Origin: an uncultured Thiotrichaceae bacterium
GTDB taxonomy: Bacteria > Pseudomonadota > Gammaproteobacteria > Thiotrichales > Thiotrichaceae
Length of the DNA stretch: 5,051 bases
Assembly: GCA_938038645.1 (NCBI GenBank)
Contig: CALHTA010000026.1
Coordinates: forward strand, 1-5,051
Reading direction: 5' to 3'
The notes beneath the pieces are model-generated. The model was not told where the DNA came from and ran no database searches. It saw nothing but the letters and a program-made list of their open reading frames with translations. This document shows positions 1-4,817 of the stretch, piece by piece (the first letter of the stretch is position 1; every line of letters starts with the position of its first letter). The translations under genes and the position numbers were made by a program.

Positions 1-402
1 GATGTTGATCAACAAACCATCGGTAAAATAGACCAAGGTATTTTGCTACTGCTCGGCGTGCAGCGTGAAGACACTAATCAACTGGCGGATAAGCTCCTGC
101 ACAAAGTCATTAACTATCGAATATTCGAAGATGATGGCGGAAAAATGAATCAGTCGCTGCTAGATATTCAAGGCGAGTTGCTCATCGTTTCTCAATTCAC
201 GTTACCGGCTGATACGCGCAAAGGTTTACGGCCCAGTTTCACGCCAGCAGCGCCGCCCGCAATGGGGCTAGCGCTTTATGAATACTTCATCGAACAAGCT
301 AACCTAGCAATCGAACCATCCGTGCAAACCGGTGAGTTTGGTGCCGACATGCAGGTCAGTCTAGTTAACGATGGCCCGGTTACTTTCTGGCTTGAAGTCT
401 AG
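1..402 (+). CDS. dtd: D-aminoacyl-tRNA deacylase Dtd, 5'-truncated by window edge
   Basis: Cytoplasmic proofreading enzyme that hydrolyses D-amino acids (and glycine mischarged on tRNA-Ala) from tRNA. The frame is open from base 1 to the TAG at 400-402, giving 133 visible residues. Compared with the E. coli protein (about 145 residues), only the first dozen or so are missing. The TTG at 43 is an internal leucine (ILLLLGV region), not the start. Diagnostic motifs are visible: the SQFTL active-site motif in [18 protein letters not shown], and near the C-terminus [12 protein letters not shown], which contains the Gly-cisPro motif used to reject L-substrates. Both are intact, so the enzyme should be functional. 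Its stop codon directly abuts the stop codon of the convergent DsrE-family gene with no spacer, and no terminator lies between them. Identification is near certain from these motifs. Confidence 0.97.
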   Translation, partial: DVDQQTIGKIDQGILLLLGVQREDTNQLADKLLHKVINYRIFEDDGGKMNQSLLDIQGELLIVSQFTLPADTRKGLRPSFTPAAPPAMGLALYEYFIEQANLAIEPSVQTGEFGADMQVSLVNDGPVTFWLEV

Positions 403-852
403 TTAAGGACGCACGTAAGCGTAACCTTGCTCTTGCAACTCCATAATTTGTGCAACACCGGCAGTTACTTTATCCACACCTTCTAGCAACTTTGGTTTCT
501 TACCTGACTTCGCTTCCATCTTAGCCATGGTATTACCACAAGCGCTAAACGTAATATCTTGCTGAGCTAGGCTGGTAATACGTTCTACCGATTTGCTCTT
601 AGTGGTCAGCATGTTCAAGCCTGGGCCATAAGCGACGATTTCAATCGTTATATTATCCACGCCATAATGCTTCTGAAGATTTACCGCATTGTTTAATGCA
701 ATCGTTTGAGTACGCGGGTCATCAGTACTCACTTGAATAACGATTTTATGCTCAACTTCCTCAGCCTTATGTGAAGCAGCCATTGAAACCATGCTTGCAG
801 CGAACGCTAAACCTATTGCTACAACGGCAGCACCTAATATTTTGATATTCAT
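403..852 (-). CDS. Exported DsrE-family protein, paralogue 1
   Basis: A 149-residue protein of the DsrE/DsrF-like fold (COG1416-like), a family linked to sulfur binding and transfer. Residues 1-26 look like a Sec signal peptide: MNIK, then a hydrophobic stretch ending SMVSMA, with likely cleavage before ASHK. The mature domain begins with beta-strand HKIVIQVSTDDP, continues through LQKHYGVDNI and IVAYGPGL, and has its only cysteine at 105 in FSACGNTM, the position expected for the sulfur-carrying Cys of the family. The ATG is supported by AGGAGAGG just upstream. It lies downstream of a close paralogue (about 60% identity over the mature domain by hand alignment), separated by 147 bases, so it may be co-transcribed or use its own promoter near 895-924. 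Cytoplasmic DsrE works in a DsrEFH hexamer, but neither F nor H is present here. Family and export look solid; function in sulfur transfer is inferred. Confidence 0.88.
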   Translation of the reverse strand: MNIKILGAAVVAIGLAFAASMVSMAASHKAEEVEHKIVIQVSTDDPRTQTIALNNAVNLQKHYGVDNITIEIVAYGPGLNMLTTKSKSVERITSLAQQDITFSACGNTMAKMEAKSGKKPKLLEGVDKVTAGVAQIMELQEQGYAYVRP

Positions 853-894
853 TTTCCTCTCCTATGTAAGTGTAAAGCGATTAACTAACGACTC

Positions 895-924
895 ACTATA
901 CTCTTAGAGGAACACAAATTTCTA
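895..924 (-). promoter_or_regulatory. Candidate sigma70-type promoter for DsrE paralogue 1
   Basis: On the minus strand TAGAAA (924 to 919, four of six matches to TTGACA) and TATAGT (900 to 895, five of six matches to TATAAT) are 18 bases apart. The -10 lies about 40 bases before the ATG. This would let the distal DsrE gene be expressed independently of its paralogue. The evidence is motif matching only, and AT-rich spacers produce such matches readily. Confidence 0.3.
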
Positions 925-989
925 TATCCACTCGCCTAAAAAGCCTGAGAAGACTATACGTTTAGTTCAATATTGATTTTAAAATCATG

Positions 990-1006
990 ACCTTAGAAAT
1001 TAAGGT
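990..1006 (-). terminator. Weak hairpin overlapping the stop of DsrE paralogue 2
   Basis: ACCTTA (990-995) and TAAGGT (1001-1006) form a 6-bp stem with a 5-base loop that covers the stop codon of the upstream DsrE gene. On the minus strand it is followed by TCATGATTTTAAAATCA, which has only a short T run. It may cause partial termination or 3'-end stabilisation between the two DsrE genes. The stem is short and AT-rich, so this is a weak call. Confidence 0.22.
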
Positions 1007-1461
1007 TTAACGTAAGACCAACCGGCTTCTTGCAGCTCAATAATACGCGCTAAACCTGTTTGCACACTTTCAACACCGTCGATAACTTCTGGTCTAACAC
1101 CCGTTGACTCGTGAATAGTATCCATTGTATTTCCGCAGGCAGTAAAGACGACATCTGACTGCATTAAACTCGTAATGCGCTGTGTCACTTTGCTCTTGCT
1201 AGTCAGCATATGTAGGCCTGGGCCATAGGCGACCACCTCGATTTCGATATTATCGATGCCATAGTGCTTTTGCAGGTTCACAATGTTACTCAAGGCAATA
1301 TCTTGTGTGCGAGGGTCATCAGTATTGATTTGGATTATAAGGCGGTGCTCACTATCAAAATCATCATCAGCGGAATTAGTCTCAGCAAAGCTGGTTGCAA
1401 AACTAAATAGGAGCGTTAAACAAACACCAACTAGGCCTGCTGCAATTATTTTAAAGTTCAT
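1000..1461 (-). CDS. Exported DsrE-family protein, paralogue 2
   Basis: A 153-residue protein of the same DsrE/DsrF-like family as its downstream neighbour. Residues 1-26 form a signal peptide (MNFKII, hydrophobic core, SFATSFA, with likely cleavage before ETNS), followed by an acidic linker ADDDFDSE that the paralogue lacks. The core repeats the paralogue almost motif for motif: INTDDPRTQ, VNLQKHYGIDNI, VVAYGPGL, QRITSL and FTACGNTM, with the conserved Cys at 109. The only other Cys (14) is inside the signal peptide and would be removed. The start is supported by AAAGAGGAAA upstream of the ATG at 1461. The gene is transcribed divergently from the acidic-protein/rhodanese pair across a 199-base shared control region, which argues for a common task. 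Periplasmic sulfur binding or transfer is inferred from family and context; the partner and substrate are unknown. Confidence 0.88.
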   Translation of the reverse strand: MNFKIIAAGLVGVCLTLLFSFATSFAETNSADDDFDSEHRLIIQINTDDPRTQDIALSNIVNLQKHYGIDNIEIEVVAYGPGLHMLTSKSKVTQRITSLMQSDVVFTACGNTMDTIHESTGVRPEVIDGVESVQTGLARIIELQEAGWSYVKP

Positions 1462-1499
1462 AGGTCTTTTCCTCTTTAGTTATCTGTATATCTACTATC

Positions 1500-1526
1500 A
1501 TTATAATCTACTCTACTTACTACCAA
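1500..1526 (-). promoter_or_regulatory. Candidate promoter for the DsrE gene pair
   Basis: On the minus strand a perfect TATAAT (1505 to 1500) is preceded by TTGGTA (1526 to 1521, four of six matches to TTGACA) with a somewhat short 15-base spacer. It predicts a leader of roughly 30 bases before the ATG at 1461. The perfect -10 makes it the best candidate on this strand, and the short spacer would suit an activated promoter. Confidence 0.45.
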
Positions 1527-1539
1527 GTAGCTTGCTACT
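1513..1539. repeat. Overlapping inverted repeats in the divergent control region
   Basis: Two mutually exclusive dyads overlap here. CTACTT (1513-1518) pairs with AAGTAG (1525-1530). AGTAGC (1526-1531) pairs with GCTACT (1534-1539) across a 2-base centre, giving the 14-base perfect palindrome AGTAGCTTGCTACT. They cover and flank the -35 region proposed for the DsrE pair, where a regulator could bind. The dyads are real in the sequence; the regulatory role is inferred. Confidence 0.4.
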
Positions 1540-1566
1540 ATTCATAAGAACAAGCCACCACCACAA

Positions 1567-1597
1567 AGGTGATATAGACGCACCTACCCCTCAGGTG
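1567..1597. promoter_or_regulatory. Putative operator: AGGTG/CACCT/AGGTG dyads filling a promoter spacer
   Basis: CACCT (1581-1585) and AGGTG (1593-1597) form a 17-base dyad, CACCTACCCCTCAGGTG, that occupies precisely the interval between the proposed -35 and -10 hexamers. A further AGGTG at 1567-1571 forms a second dyad with the same CACCT. This layout fits a repressor, or an activator working by spacer distortion. No regulator gene is in the window, so its identity is open. Confidence 0.38.
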
Positions 1598-1603
1598 TAT
1601 AAA
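1575..1603 (+). promoter_or_regulatory. Candidate promoter for the acidic-protein/rhodanese unit
   Basis: TAGACG (1575-1580, four of six matches to TTGACA) and TATAAA (1598-1603, five of six matches to TATAAT) are separated by exactly 17 bases, the optimal sigma70 spacing. The predicted leader to the ATG at 1661 is about 50 bases. The whole spacer is an inverted repeat, listed separately, which suggests control. It is a motif match only. Confidence 0.45.
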
Positions 1604-1660
1604 TTAAGTAATACTTATTTCGTCTCACACTGATAGTTAATCGAAGTCAGGGAAATTACT

Positions 1661-1993
1661 ATGAAACTATTCAAAACCCTACTCCTGGTAATTACCTTTT
1701 TTACTTGGTCACACGTCTTTGCTGAAACAACGACTAGCACTGATTCAGAATCCAGCGCTGCGACTGAAACCGTCGACTCTGATACTAAAACTAACGAAGA
1801 AGCTGATTCAACAGATGCAGACAAGAAGCTGCTACTGCTTAAAGATGGTGAATCTTCTGATGAATCTGAATCCTCTACGGAAAGCACAGACGCTTCAACA
1901 GAAGAAACTACACCTCAGCCAGATGCCACACCTTCATCAGAAACGGCCGATGAAGAGGATGAGGACGACGAACCAGATGCAGATGATTGCTAA
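1661..1993 (+). CDS. Small secreted acidic Ser/Thr-rich protein with C-terminal cysteine
   Basis: I do not recognise this 110-residue protein. Residues 1-21 (MKLFKTLLLVITFFTWSHVFA) are a clear Sec signal peptide with probable cleavage before ETTT. The 89-residue mature part is low-complexity: 33 Asp/Glu against 4 Lys by hand count, many Ser/Thr, and no aromatic residues. One hydrophobic patch, KKLLLLKDGE, lies near residues 55-64. The tail is DEEDEDDEPDADDC, so the only cysteine is the very last residue. It is probably disordered in the periplasm and could bind cations or serve as a flexible thiol carrier; both are guesses. The start is supported by AGGGA seven bases before the ATG. It is first in a unit with the rhodanese gene 73 bases downstream and divergent from the DsrE pair. 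Its codon frame is convincing because of the signal peptide and RBS, although low-complexity sequence limits homology evidence. Confidence 0.75.
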   Translation: MKLFKTLLLVITFFTWSHVFAETTTSTDSESSAATETVDSDTKTNEEADSTDADKKLLLLKDGESSDESESSTESTDASTEETTPQPDATPSSETADEEDEDDEPDADDC

Positions 1994-2047
1994 ATTTACC
2001 GTTATCAAATGATTTCAAAACCGGGCTCACGCCTTCTATGAAGAAAC

Positions 2048-2064
2048 ATGTTCTGGAGGAACAT
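2048..2064 (+). promoter_or_regulatory. Palindrome enclosing the rhodanese ribosome binding site
   Basis: ATGTTC (2048-2053) and GAACAT (2059-2064) are perfect complements around TGGAG, so the Shine-Dalgarno GGAGGA (2055-2060) lies partly in the loop and partly in the 3' arm of a possible hairpin ending two bases before the ATG. The structure could modulate translation of the rhodanese relative to the acidic protein, or be a protein-binding site. The RBS itself is strong and fixes the start at 2067. Confidence 0.45.
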
Positions 2065-2066
2065 CT

Positions 2067-2792
2067 ATGACAAGCATTAAAAAATTAACAACGATTACCG
2101 CGATGGTGCTAACGCTAGGCGTTGGTTTTGCTGGTGGCGTATTTGCTGATAGCCACGGCGGCAAACCTGTTGGCATAACACCTGATCTAATGAGCATTAC
2201 CGTCAAGCACAACGGTAAAGATGTTGAAATCATCCGTAACCAAGACAATAAAGCTGTCGTTAACCCTGCTTTTGCAAAGACTTCACGCCCTTGCCCACCG
2301 TTTTGTATTCAACCAATGCAAGTAGCACCTGGTGTTGAAACAATTGGTGAAGGTGAAGTGATTAAGTATATTGCTGACATGAACGATGGCGATAGCTCTA
2401 TCTTCGTTGGTGATTCACGTACTCCTGACTGGGTTGCTAAAGGAACGATTCCTGGCGCAGTAAACGTGTCATGGACTAGCTTAGTGCCTGCCAAAGGCGC
2501 AACAACTGAAGGCATCATCGATGTTATGTCTAAGCACTTCGGTGTAAAGCTTGCAGGCGACAGCGATGCAATGGATGTTAATGAAGCGATTACAGACGGC
2601 GACACTAGTTCAGTATTTGACTACTCAGGTGCTAAGACGCTAGTACTATTCTGTAATGGTATGTGGTGTGGACAGTCTCCTGCGAGTATCAGAACACTGT
2701 TAAAGTACGGCTACCCTGCTGAGAAGATTAAGTACTTCCGTGGCGGTATGCAGACTTGGGAAATCTTAGGTTTATCTACGGCAAAACCTTAA
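2067..2792 (+). CDS. Exported rhodanese-like sulfurtransferase with two cysteine pairs
   Basis: A 241-residue protein. Residues 1-27 are a signal peptide (TSIKK, hydrophobic core, GGVFA, cleavage before DSHGG), placing it in the periplasm. An N-terminal segment of about 60 residues leads to RPCPPFCIQPM, a CxxxC pair (Cys76, Cys80). The rhodanese domain spans about 95-238: the VGDSRTPDWVAKGTIPGAVN region has the classical D-R-x-P-x-E-x-x-x-G-x-I-P-G-A-x-N shape. The active-site loop is LFCNGMWCGQSP, with catalytic Cys196 plus a second Cys201. The C-terminal rhodanese signature RGGMQTW follows. The loop has the CNGxxCxxS form, two residues longer than the usual CxxGxRS, so it may use Cys201 as a resolving thiol. 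It should transfer or bind sulfane sulfur. It is second in its transcription unit and is followed by a strong terminator. Substrate and acceptor are not visible; the neighbouring DsrE proteins are candidate partners. Confidence 0.92.
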   Translation: MTSIKKLTTITAMVLTLGVGFAGGVFADSHGGKPVGITPDLMSITVKHNGKDVEIIRNQDNKAVVNPAFAKTSRPCPPFCIQPMQVAPGVETIGEGEVIKYIADMNDGDSSIFVGDSRTPDWVAKGTIPGAVNVSWTSLVPAKGATTEGIIDVMSKHFGVKLAGDSDAMDVNEAITDGDTSSVFDYSGAKTLVLFCNGMWCGQSPASIRTLLKYGYPAEKIKYFRGGMQTWEILGLSTAKP

Positions 2793-2836
2793 AGAGACCC
2801 TACATTAAGCTCTAAACAATATGAGCTAGTGTTTAT

Positions 2837-2874
2837 AAAAAGCTCGGCAGTTTAATACTGACCGAGCTTTTTTT
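2837..2874 (+). terminator. Rho-independent terminator after the rhodanese gene
   Basis: AGCTCGG (2841-2847) pairs with CCGAGCT (2862-2868), continued inside by CAGT (2848-2851) with ACTG (2857-2860) past one bulged A at 2861, closing on a 5-base loop. A run of seven T follows at 2868-2874, and the A run at 2837-2840 can extend the stem. It ends the acidic-protein/rhodanese transcript and makes the DsrC-like gene an independent unit. Confidence 0.9.
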
Positions 2875-2906
2875 ATCTGAATAATATCCCCAAAGAGCAG
2901 GCTGAA

Positions 2907-2953
2907 AAAATCACTGATTTTGATAGTCTGTAAGTTCGTTTAAATCACTGATT
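2907..2953. repeat. Two direct copies of palindromic AAATCACTGATT before the DsrC-like gene
   Basis: AAATCACTGATT occurs at 2908-2919 and again at 2942-2953, 34 bases apart start to start (about three helical turns). Each copy is a dyad, AATCA-C-TGATT. The first extends to AAAATCACTGATTTT (2907-2921), and the second lies 12 bases before the ATG. The arrangement resembles paired operator sites for a dimeric regulator of the DsrC-like gene. I could not place a convincing -35/-10 pair in the same interval. Confidence 0.5.
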
Positions 2954-2965
2954 ACAGGTCCAAAG

Positions 2966-3304
2966 ATGGCTATAGAAGTAAATGGTAAAGCAATCGAGAC
3001 GACAGAAAATGGATATCTAGTTGATCATACCGTTTGGGATGAAGACGTCTGTAAAGCAATTGCAGAATCTGAAAACATAGAGCTCACTGAAAGGCATATG
3101 GATGTCATCGAATATCTGCGTGACGAATACATTAACAACGCAGGCAACCAGCCAATGGAGCGAGCCATAACCAAACATATGTCAGGTGTTTGGGGGGAAA
3201 AGCTAAAAGGAAAAGACCTCTACACTCTCTTTCCCGGCGCGCCAAGTAAGCAAGGTTTGAAGCTAGCAGGCTTGCCAGCAACAAACCGAAAAGGCGGTTA
3301 TTAA
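2966..3304 (+). CDS. DsrC/TusE-superfamily protein lacking C-terminal cysteines (RspA-like)
   Basis: A cytoplasmic 112-residue protein with the DsrC fold along its whole length: EVNGKAIETTENGYL at the N-terminus, VWDEDVCKAIAE, LTERHMDVIEYLRDEY, the NQPMERAITKHM helix, and DLYTLFPGAPSKQGLKLAGLP. DsrC carries sulfur on a C-terminal arm ending roughly KQACKIAGLPxxxxCV. Here the CysB position is Leu98, the tail after GLP is ATNRKGGY, and no penultimate Cys exists. The only Cys is 29, in the body. Cys-less members have been named RspA (regulatory sulfur-related protein) and proposed to act in gene regulation, which is the best fit. It cannot do the TusE or DsrC redox chemistry through the arm. The RBS is weak (ACAGG). 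It has its own unit between a terminator and the convergent yggT, preceded by two palindromic repeats. Family call strong; function inferred. Confidence 0.9.
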   Translation: MAIEVNGKAIETTENGYLVDHTVWDEDVCKAIAESENIELTERHMDVIEYLRDEYINNAGNQPMERAITKHMSGVWGEKLKGKDLYTLFPGAPSKQGLKLAGLPATNRKGGY

Positions 3305-3342
3305 CGTTAAACAGCCTTTAGAATACAACAGCTTATTCTTTG

Positions 3343-3888
3343 TTAAAGAACACCATTCACAATAATTAGCAGAATATAAAGTCCCAACATCACCACCATC
3401 GGCGACAGGTCAAACATGCCGACTGGTGGCAGCCTTCTACGCACTGGGTTAACAAGCGGACTGACTAAACTATTCACTAGTGGCGCAACAGGGTTTCCAT
3501 GTGCACTGCCTATCCAGCTGATGACAGCCATTAGAATTAGCGCGATGATGTAAATCCAAATCACCCCAACAATCAGCTCTTTTAAAGAGAATCCTAAAAT
3601 CCCAATCACACTGAGCCCTTTGCCAATAAGAGCAAAGATGATGATCGATTTGATTACCGTTAACACATAAGCCGCAACAACGGCTGCCGTGTCGAGCTTG
3701 CCCACTGCCGGCAAAAACCTTCGCAAAGGAACTAATACTGGATTAGTAATTTTGACGAGGAACTGAGATAACGGATTATAAAAATCAGCTTTTGCATAGC
3801 CTAATAAAAATCGAATAATAATCGCACCAATGTAGAGCGAGAATAGCGTTTCTACTAGAAACAGGAGAATTTGTTGAATGACTGACAT
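3343..3888 (-). CDS. yggT: YggT family integral membrane protein
   Basis: An inner-membrane protein of 181 residues, close to the E. coli length of 188. It has four hydrophobic segments at about 5-29, 69-92, 103-126 and 161-181. It is an internal duplication: the cytoplasm-facing motif NPVLVPLRRFLPAVGKLD (49-66) recurs as SPLVNPVRRRLPPVGMFD (143-160), each next to a membrane pair. The family has been linked to osmotic tolerance and, through homologues in plants, to thylakoid/nucleoid organisation; the molecular role is unsettled. The AAGGA ribosome binding site overlaps the TAA of proC twelve bases upstream, so the two genes are translated from one message. No clear terminator is seen in the 38 bases separating it from the convergent DsrC-like gene. 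Confidence 0.95.
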   Translation of the reverse strand: MSVIQQILLFLVETLFSLYIGAIIIRFLLGYAKADFYNPLSQFLVKITNPVLVPLRRFLPAVGKLDTAAVVAAYVLTVIKSIIIFALIGKGLSVIGILGFSLKELIVGVIWIYIIALILMAVISWIGSAHGNPVAPLVNSLVSPLVNPVRRRLPPVGMFDLSPMVVMLGLYILLIIVNGVL

Positions 3889-3900
3889 AGCAGATTATCC

Positions 3901-4758
3901 TTATGTTTTTTCAATAGCGGGCTTGGCCCCACTCAATACTATTGAGCGTTGTGCTGCTGCTTTCAATGCCGCATCGAAAGTAGCCTCTAAACCAGCAGAC
4001 TGTAGTTGCCCGATGGCTGCTTCAGTAGTCCCACCGGGTGATGTCACATTTCTACGAAGTTCACCGGCACTTTCTGGACTTTCCATGGCTAGCTTTGCCG
4101 CGCCAAAAGCCGTTTGTTGTACCATTAATCGGGCTTCATCCGCTGTCAAACCAAAGCTTTCCGCAGACGCTTGCATCGCCTCCATGACTAGAAAGAAGTA
4201 CGCTGGTCCAGAGCCAGAAACAGCTGTCACAGCATGTAGCTTTTCTTCATCGTCGAACCATAGCACCATTCCAACAGAACGCATGATACTTTCCGCCAAG
4301 CTGCGCTGTTCTTTACTGACTCGTTCATTGGCAAATAAACCCGTCATTCCAGCTTGTACCAAAGCCGGTGTGTTAGGCATGCAACGCACCACTGGCAAAA
4401 AACCACCCAACCAATGACTCATGCTAGATTCACTAACGCCAGCCGCGATTGAAATAATCAATGGCTTAGTTTCTTGTACAGAAGCCGCTAAACCCTCACA
4501 GACCTTCTGCATAATCTGCGGTTTTACAGCCAGCACGACAATATCCGCATCAGCGACGGCTGTATGATTATCCGTTGTAGCAGCGCAAGAAGGCCATCGG
4601 CCACGGATAATATCCAGCTGCTCCTCATTGGGGTCTGATACCGTAATTTCTACGGCGGCACTGTCTTCAACCATACCAGCTACTAAGCTTCGAGCCATGT
4701 TACCCGCGCCAATAAAAGTGATTTTAGTAATGCTTTGTGAATTCATATTAGCTGTCAT
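3901..4758 (-). CDS. proC: Pyrroline-5-carboxylate reductase ProC
   Basis: Catalyses the last step of proline synthesis, NAD(P)H-dependent reduction of 1-pyrroline-5-carboxylate to L-proline, in the cytoplasm. The 285-residue protein has the Rossmann motif GAGNMA (17-22), the conserved VKPQ (78-81), MPNTP (127-131), SGSGPAYFF (181-189), and the ProC signature RNVTSPGGTTE (236-246). All are intact, and the length is about 15 residues above E. coli ProC (269), partly from the N-terminal MTANMNSQSITK. The chosen ATG (4758) has AAGAGG some 12 bases upstream, a rather long spacing. The next Met (residue 5, 4746) has no ribosome binding site and is a less likely alternative. It lies between yggS and yggT, the standard order of this operon. 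Confidence 0.98.
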   Translation of the reverse strand: MTANMNSQSITKITFIGAGNMARSLVAGMVEDSAAVEITVSDPNEEQLDIIRGRWPSCAATTDNHTAVADADIVVLAVKPQIMQKVCEGLAASVQETKPLIISIAAGVSESSMSHWLGGFLPVVRCMPNTPALVQAGMTGLFANERVSKEQRSLAESIMRSVGMVLWFDDEEKLHAVTAVSGSGPAYFFLVMEAMQASAESFGLTADEARLMVQQTAFGAAKLAMESPESAGELRRNVTSPGGTTEAAIGQLQSAGLEATFDAALKAAAQRSIVLSGAKPAIEKT

Positions 4759-4817
4759 AATGAGAACGAACCTCTTGAGTATTCATTTAATGCTTAAAGG
4801 ATGATCCATGATCAGTA

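Noticed and set aside
974..987. Palindrome TGATTTTAAAATCA sharing half-sites with the repeats at 2907-2953
   Set aside because: The half-sites are in the opposite arrangement, and AAAATCA or TGATTTT also occurs inside coding sequence (DsrE paralogue 2, yggT, proC), so the match is likely AT-rich chance.
1408..1428. Possible lipoprotein lipobox around Cys14 of DsrE paralogue 2 (GLVGVCLT)
   Set aside because: The residue before Cys is Val rather than Gly/Ala/Ser, the hydrophobic core continues past it, and a better signal peptidase I site (SFA before ET) follows.
1283..1633. Open frame on the plus strand across DsrE paralogue 2 and the divergent control region
   Set aside because: It is antisense to the conserved DsrE core and then runs through promoter sequence; its translation is an unremarkable hydrophobic shadow.
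1615..1993. Alternative frames through the acidic-protein gene (Ser/Val-rich antisense frame and Gln/Leu-rich frame)
   Set aside because: Repetitive acidic and serine codons open several frames at once. Only the frame starting at 1661 has a signal peptide and a well-placed RBS.
3277..3304. Frameshift that removed the C-terminal cysteines of the DsrC-like protein
   Set aside because: Reading both other frames beyond the GLP codons gives no GCV-like ending and no cysteine before a stop.
3321..3350. Hairpins GAATA/TATTC and TTCTTT/AAAGAA between the DsrC-like gene and yggT as a bidirectional terminator
   Set aside because: The stems are only 5-6 bp and almost purely A/T, overlap the yggT stop codon and lack a proper T run.
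3878..4417. Long open frame on the plus strand opposite proC
   Set aside because: It is antisense to the strongly conserved C-terminal part of ProC, and its translation shows no domain, signal or RBS-supported start.
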